Below are positions 11,923-22,060 of a DNA stretch of 64,000 nt, one piece after another. This DNA comes from Icerya purchasi (taxonomy: Eukaryota > Arthropoda > Insecta > Hemiptera > Monophlebidae): NCBI GenBank assembly GCA_039619475.1, contig CM077116.1, forward strand, positions 297,828,464 to 297,892,463, read 5' to 3'. Within the stretch, counting starts at the first letter, position 1; each line of letters starts with the position of its first letter. A model generated the notes under the pieces. The model was not told the origin of the DNA. It saw nothing but the letters and a program-made list of their open reading frames with translations, and made no database searches. The position numbers and the translations under genes were made by a program.

Positions 11923-12000
11923 AAATTGCAGATACAACTGTGTTAAAAAGAATTTTATTTGCTTAACGTTCCGGCCAGCTTACACTGATAATCATCGGAG
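11923..12000 (-). repeat. Dispersed repeat with hammerhead-like core, copy 2 (decayed)
   Basis: Second copy of the repeat at 551-626. The AACACAGTTGT block and the GCTTAACGTT and CAGCTTACACTG segments are conserved, but the core is changed: CTGATGA is CCGATGA (11992-11998) and GAAA is GGAA (11969-11972). As a ribozyme it would be inactive. Confidence 0.5.
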
Positions 12001-12204
12001 GCGAACTAAAGTAACGGAACCAAAATAATGAAAAACAAAATCACGGAAAACCCAAAACCTGCTCTAAACATAAGAAAAAAAACATACAAGGGAAAACCTC
12101 AAAAAAAGGACAAATATAAAACTCAAGCCTGTCAAGCCAAGTTCAAGCCGAGAAAAAGGAACTGGCAACGATGCAGCAGCCGTGTGTATATTTACACGAA
12201 CCAT

Positions 12205-12840
12205 TTGAAGCTATTTTTAACCCTTAATAACTCAAAATCTATTTAACATAAACACATGAAATTTGGTTTGGATTAACAAGAACCCCAAATTTCATAAATA
12301 TAACTCAAACAGTTATTGAGATATTAACGTCTAAAAATCGTCATATTTATCACTAACTGCCTGAGTGACTGACTGACATATAGATCAAAAACTTAATCCA
12401 CTTCCAGGTACCTAGAAAGTTGAAATTTGGCGTCTAGCTGGGTAATTGTTTGTATACAAAGGAAAAAATCGGAAAACAATGAATTTTTACGATTTGAAAT
12501 ATTTTCCAAGCAATCGATTTTTTAAGCCTATTTTCATTGGAGCCACTTTTAACCCCTTAATAACTCAAAATCTATTTAACATAAACACATGAAATTTAAG
12601 TAATTTATTAAAACCCCTTCAATTAACTAGAATCCCAAATTTCATAAATATAACTCAAACGGTTATTGAGATATTAACGTCTAAAAATCGTCATTTTTAT
12701 CATTGACTGACATATAGATCAAAAACCTAACCCACTTCCAGGTGACTTGGAAAGTTGAAATTTGGCGTGCAGCTGGGTAATTGTGTGTATACAAAGGAAA
12801 AAATCAGAAAACAGTGAAATTTTCATATTTTTTACGTAAT
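12205..12840 (+). repeat. Two-unit tandem repeat, period about 333 bp
   Basis: The sequence CCCTTAATAACTCAAAATCT at 12221 recurs at 12554, and blocks including ACTGACATATAGATC, CACTTCCAGGT and AAAGTTGAAATTTGGCG follow in the same order in both. The period is 333-336 bp. Unit 1 carries extra TGACTGACTGA copies. It looks like a short satellite-type array or a repeat-in-repeat element in the lipase intron. No coding function is seen. Confidence 0.8.
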
Positions 12841-12929
12841 TTCGTTCTTTTATTTTAATTTAGTTTATTCAGTTAGATTCCTAGATGTAAAGTTATAAAA
12901 TTTAAGAAACCCCGGAAATTAACAAAGTT

Positions 12930-13255
12930 CGCTGCATTAGAAAAATAACTGATTCGCTGATCTTTTTACCGTCAATATGTTGTTGTTTAACTTGGTTCGA
13001 TTCGTATGTCGCCTCGAAAAACGCTCTTTTATGTCTCGTCATTTCGTATGTTTGTCAATCTTTTTTCGCAATTTATATTATATTTGCCCCTTTTAATCGT
13101 TTCGGAAACAGTCGACTTTTAAGACTTTTAATCAATGTTGAGTATTTCATCTTATTTCGATAACAAACAATTTATTAATTGACCGGTGGTACATTATGTT
13201 AAACATCGTTCGAAAACATTTTGGTCCTTCGGAACATTAAACGAATAGTGGCGGT
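12930..13255 (+). repeat. Dispersed repeat family A, copy 1
   Basis: About 325 bp match 27650-27958 in order: GTTGTT, ATGTCGC-TCGAAA-ACGCT, TTTCGTATTTTGTC-like spacing, CCCCTTTTAAT/CCCCTTTGTAA, GAAACAGT, AATTTATTAATTGACCGGT and TTCGAAAACAT-TTTGGTCCT-CGGA. It may be an untranslated or LTR part of a retroelement, but the class is not established. Confidence 0.6.
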
Positions 13256-13388
13256 AGTTTTAAAGTTAGGGGATAGACGGACTCGATAACTTGACTTTCA
13301 AAAAGTGCTCACTTTGTAAGCCTATTTTGAAGAACAAACGATTTGAATTTGAATGAATAATAATAATAATTTCTTTACAAAAATTAAT

Positions 13389-14454
13389 GATATTCTATCA
13401 AAAACATAAATGTAAAAATGGGAGCCAAGTTCTATATCAAGAATATTCGAAGTTATCGACTTCGCCGACAAAAGAATTGGGATCTAAATGGGTGCCAAGT
13501 TCTGTAGATGATCCTGAAATTTATTTATAAGAACATACAACATTCTAAAATTAAAACACAATTTCTTATTTTTTTCATAGACAATAATGTTTGCTATTTA
13601 AAAATATATAATATCTTAAATTTGAACAGTGTCGAGTTATTTACACAAAGCAGATATTTAGGATAAATTCTAACGATTTGACTTGGCTAGTTTTTACCAG
13701 CAAACCAAATTTTTAGAAGAGTAAAATATGTTGACCTTACAATATAAAAACAACTTCAACAGTTTCCCCTTTACTATGATTTTATGCAGACATTCGTGGA
13801 CTATGCTGAAGCATTTGCGGCCATGATTGTTTGTTATAATTATCGTATATCATGATTGTGATTCCTGTTCTATTAATTTTCTGATCAGTGAAGTACAGGT
13901 ACTCTATGGTTCAGTCCGGCCAATTTCTCTTTCCTAAAGATTTTATTCAGCCATCCCATGGTTGTCTGTAACCTTTTTCCTAATTAATTATTATGTATCT
14001 TTCATTAGTTCGAATTATTCCTATATCAATTGGTTGGTGGCCAAGATAGTTAACTGAAGCCGGGCCAAAAAAAAAAAAAAAAAAAATTGTGTATAACATA
14101 AAGAAGATAAGTTGATTAGCCAAATATAAGATAACTTGTATGTGAAAACTAGCCAAGTCAAATTGTGAGCTTTAATTTATCCTAAATATCTGCTTTGTGT
14201 AAATAATTCGACTGTTCAACTTTAAGAAGTTGTATTTTTAAATAGCAAACATTGTTGTCTATGAAAAAAATAAGAAATTGTGTTTTAAATTTATTTTAGA
14301 ATGTTGTATGTTCTTATAAATAAATTTCAGTATCATCTACAGAACTTGGCACCCATTTAGATCTCAATTCTTTTGTCGGCGAAGTCGATAACCACGCATA
14401 CTCTTAATATTGAACTTGGCTCCCATTTTTACATTTATGTTTTTGATAGAATAA
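13389..14454. mobile_element. Long-inverted-repeat element, about 1.07 kb
   Basis: Arms of about 307 bp (13389-13695) and 310 bp (14145-14454) are inverted copies. TATTCTATCAAAAACATAAA opens the left arm and its complement closes the right; further matched blocks include GGGAGCCAAGTTC, GTCGGCGAAGTCGAT (inverted) and the CAAAGCAGATATTTAGGATAAA block. The centre, about 450 bp, has no recognisable coding and includes an A-run at 14068-14086. RNA from it would fold into a long hairpin. A target duplication is unclear. Confidence 0.8.
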
Positions 14455-14599
14455 ATAATACAACAAAAGAAGATTTAGAGGAAAGTATTGCACTTATAAC
14501 AGAAAACAAACCAGCTCAGACCCAAGAAAGCTATTATTAGATTAAATAAAGTAGATTATCACAAACTAATTAGAGAATCTCCAAACAGAATTCTGTGCG

Positions 14600-14864
14600 G
14601 AGTCTCGTCTTTAAGATATAAAAACCAATATCAGATCGAGTATGTAAAATATGTAATATTATAGGACACACGGAAAATTATTGTAAATATGAAGAAAAAC
14701 AGAAGATATTAGGATTAGAATATAAAAACCACAAAAAATTCTCGACATGTGTTATATCAGAGTACAATAAGAACACAAATAATGGAATAGCTGAAGAAGA
14801 AGCAAGACAAAAAGCATTAAACAATATCAGGCACTTTAATTTTAGGGAACAGTATGATTTTTAA
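14600..14864 (+). mobile_element. gag-like zinc-knuckle fragment
   Basis: An open stretch ending at a TAA (14862-14864) holds C-K-I-C-N-I-I-G-H-T-E-N-Y-C, a C-x2-C-x4-H-x4-C zinc knuckle (14643-14684) of the kind in retroelement ORF1/gag proteins. Upstream the frame is broken. Downstream residues include F-S-T-C-V-I-S-E-Y-N-K-N-T-N-N-G and a charged tail. Which element it belongs to cannot be told. Confidence 0.55.
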
Positions 14865-14967
14865 AACTATTAATAAGTAAACCTAAGTGTATTGTAAGTA
14901 AGACAGACTAAGTTGACGCGGAACATAATACCCGAACTAAATCGAGTCAAAAAAACAATTGAACAGT

Positions 14968-15490
14968 GACCTTGAAAGCATTTCAAGCTACGAAAGTCAG
15001 ACATCCAGCTAACAAAATTATCCTATCAAACGTCTTGGCTACCATTACAAATGAAACACTTTCGTCATATCTTACGACGACGCTATCCCTCAAGTTAGTA
15101 TCACCGATATCAATACTGTGTGTGAACCCCTCAGATGATGAATTTGCACACGTAATAAGCTGATGAAGTATGTGGAACATGTGAACTGTGCAAATGTCCC
15201 AAGATTCTTTCTCTTATGTAATAAAGAGCACGAGCATAGAATCTTCATACAACTAGAAGATCACATTTGTGCTAACTGTAGAAATGAGAGGAAATCAACA
15301 AGGTCTCAACAAGAATCACTTCCCAGCCTTCTGGATACCGCCGGCGTAGCTGAGCAAATGGAAGTAGCACATGGCAGCAATCCACCTCAGTCAGAGAGTA
15401 TCATCAACGTGGACAAAATACACTCAAATAATCCAAATGAAGACTTGGAAATGGAGGTGACCATAGATACAAATCCGCTAAAATTAGGTC
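14968..15490 (+). mobile_element. I-type LINE ORF1 fragment (relative of the 22-24 kb ORF1)
   Basis: The translation matches the ORF1 of the LINE at 18.2-24.0 kb over about 170 residues: H-P-A-N-K-I-I-L-S-N-V, N-E-T-L-S-S-Y-L, L-S-L-K-L-V-S-P-I-S-I-L, N-P-S-D-D-E-F-A-H-V-I-S, then E-H-V-N-C-A-N and the C-x2-C tail. A stop after A-H-V-I-S (TGA, W in the relative) breaks it. Both ends are truncated. It is on the opposite strand from the intact copy and is clearly diverged, so it is an older insertion of the same lineage. Confidence 0.8.
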
Positions 15491-15564
15491 TTGTACTCTA
15501 TTATTCTTGTTCATATTGTCAAACCTGTTACATATTATGGTCATTATGGAACAACAACCGATGA

Positions 15565-15999
15565 CAATATTTTTATGATTTTTTAAAAGTTATTTAATTT
15601 AATTTAAAGTCATTTAATTTTTCGTATGCGTGTACCGTACAACATGCTATAGTCTACACTTCAGAAAATGAATTGCTACGTGCGATGAAAAGTAAGAAAC
15701 GTTAAAAGTTAAACTTAGAACAAAAAAACTTTAGTCAGAAACATCTTCATCTGAAAGGGAAGTAGGCGCAGTGTTTAGAGGTCTATTACGCTTTGTGATA
15801 CAGATGACGTTAATAGGACAGAATATTTGATGGCTGACACTTTTTGTTTTACTTGTGAAAACATTATGAAAGTTTTCGCTTTTTTTTTTTTAGTCGCACC
15901 ATGACAAACCGTAGGTAATTGAAACCGCGGATACTGGAACTGTGGATATGGGGGCACCACTATATATGGTTCTTAAATTAAATAAAAAACATATAGAAA
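15565..15999. other. Intron stretch, nothing recognised
   Basis: AT-rich, without coding or repeat signals I can name. Confidence 0.4.
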
Positions 16000-17080
16000 T
16001 GCGGCCGTACAAATATTCTTGTCTCTCAAGCTATTTTCAATAATCTTGGTTAGTCTGCGAACCTGTTCTATAATGTTGCGGTGCTTACGAAAACCAAATT
16101 GAAAATCGGGAATAATTGTATTAGAGTAGATAATATTGGAAACAACCGTTTTAAAATTAATTTTTCCAGTATCATTGAGAGGGCAGGAAGCAACGAGATA
16201 GGTTTATATGATGAGACCACCTCAGACGGGTTTTCAGGTTTCGGTATAACAATTATCTGTGAAAACTTCAAGTCAGTGGAAAATATTGATTACGAAGAAC
16301 GGCGTTATATATTTGTGTTATAAATACAATACTTTTACGTAATAACTCATTTAAAAGCTCCGCTGTGATTAAGTCAATCCGAGGCTCTTTTTCCGTTTCA
16401 TATTTTTGAAGAGTTGCTGTATCTCATTAGGGGCAATCGGTGTTATAGGTAGACTCATTTGCAGCGGTTTTTCCAGGTTTTCAAGGATATCTGTGGAGTC
16501 AGCAGCTTGAGGATTCGGAGTAAATACACCGTGAAAATAATTGGTGAAAAGCGCTGCTTTATCGAAGTTAGTACAAGCTCAGCTACCCCGTCAGGTTTTT
16601 GTATTGGCGGAATACGCACAGTTGGCCATTGAAAACGTTTGGTCGCTTTTCACAGTGAGTAATCATCGTTTTTGGTCGGCAATAAACTTTACAGAAATGT
16701 TGCAAGCGTTTCGTTTTTATTTTCACGCAGTACTTTACGCAGCTGCTTGGTTTTTCTATTTCGTTGCCTTTTAATAGCCGGATTTCTCGTCGTATTGCAG
16801 GTTTTTCGTAATTTCCTCTTTTCACGCACTAGTGTTAGTATATGTTTTGGGATATTATTAGACCCCTTGGAAGGTTCTATAATGATAATAGCTAGCCACG
16901 CAGCATTTTGTATGGTTTCTGTTAACTTTTGAACTGCTTTATCAACGTCGTAATTCGTTTTCAGCGGCATATTTAAACTTACGTTAGTTTCTAGGCATTG
17001 TTTAAATAAAGGCCAGTTGATTTTTTTATTGATAAGGTATGGTTCAGGTGTTTTTGTTATTGGCGAAATTCTCACCGAAG
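16000..17080 (-). mobile_element. Jockey-like LINE remnant (EN-RT linker and start of RT)
   Basis: The minus-strand frames carry a linker with F-K-Q-C-L-E-T-N-V-S-L-N and a basic stretch (17075-16689), then an RT start: I-V-I-P-K-P-E-N-P, S-Y-K-P-I-S-L-L-P-A-L-S, E-K-L-I-L-K-R-L (16271-16068). These match the PKPGK and SYRPISLLP blocks of Jockey-clade RTs. Frameshifts and stops separate the blocks and the catalytic RT core is absent. Confidence 0.75.
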
Positions 17081-17897
17081 AGAAGTTAAAAATAATTGAT
17101 TAATATCGATAATAGCCGAGAAAATGGTTAATGTAATTGAGTTACTCTTGTTATATGACTGTAACCATTGCGTGTTGTATAGTGTAATTAAAGAAAGCTT
17201 GTTTAAAGTGAAATAAAAGATACATAATTAATATTCAACTTCCCGATCGGCTGAAGCTGAAAATGCAATGCAACAAATGAACCCTTAAACACTTTCGGTA
17301 CATGGTCGCACCTTTGTATTACTAAAGAGCCTAAATACAAACCCTCAGACAATCCTGCACACATTAGAAAACTGTGAAGTTGTTTATGATGAACTATGTA
17401 TCCACTGTGATTCAATCGGTAAAGATGTAACAAAACATAATTCATTCATATGAAAATATATTTAAAAACAGTTTTTGCCCTATGTTTATTTTGCAAGTTA
17501 ATACATTGCGACTAAGAAAGTAAATACTTAATAAAAAATCGGGCGTTAAAAATGACAACGGAAAAGGGGTACAAGAACACGGTATATCCGACTATTGATA
17601 GCCGTGAAAAAGTTTCCAGTACTATAGTACGAAGTAAAGAAAGTGGAAACGGAAAAATCAAAAAGAAATGTAGCACAGCATGAACATTCTGATCCAAGTT
17701 CGGCAGAGAAATGTCAGTCAGTTGCGTACAAATGAAAAATTTGACAATCTAATTATACATTTTAACGTTAAAACATTCAGCTCACGTATATTTTTAGTTA
17801 AAATGAAATGTTTACCTTTCACATGTACTTGTAAAGTGTTAAATTTATTAGAACATTTCATTAAAATTGATTATGACGAATTAAATTTATTTTCCAG
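17081..17897. other. Lipase intron, nothing recognised
   Basis: AT-rich sequence leading to the acceptor TATTTTCCAG of the next lipase exon. No gene or named repeat is seen. Confidence 0.4.
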
Positions 17898-18057
17898 ACC
17901 TAATTTGTAGTCATAGACGAGCTGCAGACTATTTTGCAGAGTCACTTACATCGGAGACTGGTTTTTATGGAATCGAATGTGACAACCATGTATCTTGTTT
18001 CATCGGGCTGTGCAATTCTAACAAACAAGTTATCTTCAGTGAAGAAACTCCAAAGGA
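17898..18057 (+). CDS. Lipase, exon with catalytic His
   Basis: The acceptor TTTTCCAG precedes 17898 and the donor AAGGA|GTAAGT follows 18057. The exon encodes D-L-I-C-S-H-R-R-A-A-D-Y-F-A-E-S-L, the C-S-H block whose His completes the Ser-Asp-His triad, then several Cys residues (I-E-C-D, V-S-C, G-L-C) consistent with the disulphides of secreted lipases. It enters in phase 1 and leaves in phase 2, joining the final exon 11.3 kb away as P-K-D-T-R-G. Confidence 0.93.
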
Positions 18058-18196
18058 GTAAGTATTAATGAATCATTTCTAGAATAATGTAAAAAAATGG
18101 TTGTTGCACGTCTCCAATATAAGTCCTGCGGCAGAAATGATGATTATCGCCATTGAAGAAAGCGGCGAACAAAGAGTAACGCCGATACGAAAAAAC

Positions 18197-18206
18197 AGAG
18201 GCATTT
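18197..18206 (-). repeat. Target-site duplication, 3' side of the I-type LINE
   Basis: AGAGGCATTT here is repeated at 23995-24004, at the other end of the LINE. It touches the T-run that is the element's poly(A) tail on the minus strand. Confidence 0.65.
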
Positions 18207-18246
18207 TTTTTTTTTTTTTCTTTTTTTTCCTCTAAACTTATATGGT

Positions 18247-18288
18247 CCATGTGCTGTGTGTAATTACCGGGATTATTACAGCACATGG
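18247..18288 (-). other. 3' UTR stem-loop of the I-type LINE
   Basis: CCATGTGCTGT (18247-18257) and ACAGCACATGG (18278-18288) pair perfectly over 11 bp, and GTAAT/ATTAC inside can extend the stem. The hairpin is in the 3' UTR, between the ORF2 stop and the poly(A) tail, where LINE reverse transcriptases of several clades recognise their template RNA. The recognition role is inferred from position. Confidence 0.6.
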
Positions 18289-18300
18289 ATCAGTGCAGGA

Positions 18301-21300
18301 TCAGAAGTGTTTTAATATGTTAGCCGCTCTAATATGGTTTAGTATGTCCTGGACCTGTTTTGGTTCGTTTGACAACGCAACCGTCGGTAAGTTGGTGGTG
18401 CCTGCAGGCAGGCAATGTTCCAGAACGTGTTCAGCGGTTGGTGAAATTGGGTAATTGCATATGGAACAGAGAGAGGGAGGAGATGTTCCTTCCAGCAAAT
18501 AGTTGTGGGATATTGCTGTGTGCCCTATGCGGAGTCTAATTAAAGCTGCAAACTCTCTGCGGGACATGGATATCGGTGGCCACCAAGGCTCAGTGCTCAC
18601 CTTAATGGATCGCAGCCATGATGTGTGAGCCGACCACATAATTTCCCATGTCTCTGCTTTATGTTGCTGAAAAAAGGGTGGCCCCAGCTGAGGCAGAGGG
18701 GCACCTTCGGGCATTGGACTATATGTTGCTGCCTTAGCAGCCAAGTTCACACGCTCATTCCCCGGCACACCGGTATGACCCGGGACCCACAAGAATGTTA
18801 CCTGTGAGCCAGCCCGGAAAAGCACGTTAATGATGCGCTTTATTTTTCGAGATAATGTGTGAGAGGTTTTAGGTGTCTGGAGTGTCCTAATCGATTGCAA
18901 GGAATCTGTGATTAGAAATGCATTTTGACGTTGGGGGTAAGACTGCAGATATTCTCTCAAGCAGAAGAAAATACCATACAGCTCCCCCTCCAGCACTGAA
19001 CAGAAGTCGTGGAGCCGAACCGCATGAACAACTCCCTCCACCTCGTAGGCGCAAGCCACCGGCGAGGACTCATTGAGGGGGTTTGCTTTGGCACCATCTG
19101 TATACAGCTGTCTGTAACTGGGAAAAAGTTGCATTTTTTCCGCCACGTACTGGGACGGCAGAATGACATCCTGGTCCGAGCGATCGCTCAGCAGAGATAA
19201 ATCTGCAACAATCGGAGTATCCTCCCAGGGGAGTTCAACATGCTGATGTGCAAGGTCAGAGTTCCAGTTAATTCCTCTTTCCTTAAGGAGGGCTAGTACA
19301 CTGGGGAGGGGATCGTTTGGAAAAGACGGTAGTGGGATTTCTGAATTATCGTTGTGGCGTAATTTAGCTTGGTACCAGTAAAATAAATCTCTGAATTCAT
19401 AAGAATTTCGGATAACCGTTAAGGATGGGATGCCCGCTAGTGAACAGATTTCCAACGATGGCGACGTCCTATGCGCTCCCAAGATAATTCGTATAGCAGT
19501 ATGATGGATTGTGTCAAGTGATTTAAGGAGTGCTTTGTTTGACGAGGAATAAACTTGGCAGCCATAGGTCAATTTACTTAAAGTGAGAGATTTGTACACA
19601 GTTAGCAGGAGCTTAGGATCTATGCTATATTTCGGATTTGACAGACATTTTAGTATATTTAAGGATTTCATGCATTTATTTTTAAGATGGTGAATGTGAT
19701 GTGACCAGGACAGTTTTTCATCAAACACAAGACCCAAGAATTTAATTGTGTGGAGCAACGGGAGTGGTGAATTCCTTAGGAAAAGAGTTATGTCGGAATC
19801 GGGATCATGCTGGCGTCTCTTGTGAAATTTCACACATACGGATTTTGTCGGAGAGAATTCCAGGCCATTGTTATCAGCCCATATTTCCAAGTTATTGATT
19901 GTTGATTGAAGGATTGATCTCGCATTGGACGGAAGGTTAGAAGGAAGGGATATTAAGATCATCAATATATAAGCGGGCTGTAACTGGCGGCCGTATACAA
20001 TCTGCCATATCATTTATGTATAATATAAACAATGTTACGCTCAGCGCTGAGCCTTGCGGAATACCATTTTCGATAAGGAAGGAGGAAGATATTTTAGAGC
20101 CAATCCTAACTCGGATCGCCCTATCAGAAAGAAAGTTAAGGATGAAATTGCCCATGTTTCCGCTGATTCCGGCGTTCTTCAGCTTAGTAAGCACACCATA
20201 TCGCCATACGTGGTCGAAAGCTTTTTCAAGGTCAAAAAAGACCGAATATAAGTATTGCTTTCTGTTTTGGGCTGTAAGTATTTGCCTTTGGAGGCTCAGA
20301 AGGTGCATAATTGCGGATTTTGATGTACGGCCACCGACCTGGATTGCAGATAGGATCTCCAAAGATTCTAGGACGGAATAAAGACGCCTATTCACCATTT
20401 TTTCCAGAGTTTTTGAAAGGACCGATAATAAGGAAATTGGTCTGTAACTTTGAGGAAGGAAAGGATCTTTGTTTGATTTAAGAACAGGGATTACTAAGGC
20501 AGTTTTCCAGGAGTTAGGGATGGATGATGAGGACCAGATTTGATTATAAATATGCAGTAGGAGACTTTTAGCGGAAGGAGAGAGATGTTTCAACATGAGT
20601 GGGTGAATTGAATCCGCACCGGGCGCACTGTTTCTAGTTTTATTTAGTTGGAAGTTCAATTCATCTATTGAGAAAGGAAGGTTGAACGCTTCATCTTTCT
20701 CGGAAAGGAATGCTATTGGTTCACTTTCCACTGATGTTTTTTGTTCCAAGAAATTGGGAGTGTACGAAGCAGAGGAGGAAACATTTGTGAAGTGGAGCGC
20801 AAAAGCACCCGCCACCTCGGATTCATCTGTCACCAGCGTCCCATTTATAAGTAAAGAGGGGGTCGGAGTGGAGCTAGGGTTACCATTCAGCGCCTTTATC
20901 TTCTTCCACATTATAGCACATGGTGTGTCCTTTGAGATGGAGGAAACAAAGGCTACCCAAGATTGCCGCTTTTTAATTCGTATAAGCAGGAGGGCTTTAG
21001 CTCTGTATTTTTTGAAATCGATTAAATCTTGCTGCGACCTCGTTGCCTTGAACTTTTTAAGTGCTCTTTTCCGTTGACGTATTGCGCACTTAATTTCTGG
21101 GCACCACCATGGAACGCATCGGCGCCGATAATTCGATGTGGACGGAATCGTTGCTCGGGCTGCATTATTGATCGCATGAGTGAAGATGGACAAGTTTTCT
21201 TCTATACTTAGTGCAGGGCGACAGGGTATTATAGTTTTATCTCGATAAGTGCTCCAGTCCGCCTTCTGGAACGCAAATCGTGGTTGCACATGGATAGGGC

Positions 21301-21988
21301 GTCGCGTGGGTGATAGAGTAGGAAAATGAATAAAAATGGGGTAATGGTCACTGGAGCATAAATCCTGATGCACCACGATGTTTACGTAAGGGATCAGCAC
21401 CGTTGAAATGAAGGCAAGGTCTATTGTTGAAAACGTGTTGTGAGTTGCATTGAAGTGTGTATGGGACGGAGGTCTCAGCAATATTAAATCGCTACCTAGT
21501 ACGCAGTCAGAAATTACTTTTCCCCGCGTATTGGTATAGGCAGCACCCCATTGAGGGGAATGAGCGTTAAAATCACCTATCCAAGTCACGGGAGTGGGTA
21601 ACTGACGAAGCAACCTCTCAATCTGAGCTTCAGAAATATTTACTGAAGGAGGAAAATAACAGTTACATATTGTTATAGAAGGGAAAGAAAGGGATGGCAG
21701 CTTTACTGTAACTGTTACTGCTTGTAGCTCTGTGGTAATACTAAGGAGTTGGAATGGGAAAGACTTATGCACTAGTGTGGCGACACCTCCACACGCTGAT
21801 ATTCCTTGAGAGTAATCTGATCGGTAGACTATAAAATTTTTAAGCGAGAAAGACTGGGTTGGTTTCAAATGCGTTTCTTGAAGACAGATGATGCCCGGCG
21901 TCCAATCACTACTCAGTAATTTGAGTTCTTCTATATGCTTGAAAAGGCCTCTGCAGTTCCATTGCATAATACTTTCTCTAGTAGCCAT
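18301..21988 (-). pseudogene. I-type LINE ORF2, one frameshift in the RT domain
   Basis: ORF2 begins with ATG at 21988. Endonuclease: N-C-R-G-L, Q-E-T-H-L, G-D-F-N-A-H-S, T-I-D-L-A-F and S-S-D-H-Y-P-I. RT: P-G-A-D-S-I-H, S-Y-R-P-I-S-L-L, F-F-D-L-E-K-A-F-D-H-V, G-I-P-Q-G-S-A-L-S and the catalytic box at 19969-19958. That box reads Y-I-D-D rather than the usual Y-A-D-D, and within about six codons the frame shifts by one. The rest reads in another frame: L-G-L-V-F-D-E-K-L-S-W, RNase H with Y-T-D-G-A, E-L-Y-G-I, T-D-S and P-G-H-T-G-V-P-G-N-E, and a C-x2-C...H...C tail. The two frames are 683 and about 550 residues. Everything else looks intact, so the copy is probably young. Confidence 0.9.
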
Positions 21989-22060
21989 TATTAATTAATT
22001 TATTTATTTTGAGAATGAGTCAAATAATAATTGTAATACTTTATGGACAAGGGAAGTTTA

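Noticed and set aside
18625..21211. Several open frames on the + strand opposite the LINE ORF2
   Set aside because: Shadows of the minus-strand ORF2, which has all the domain motifs.
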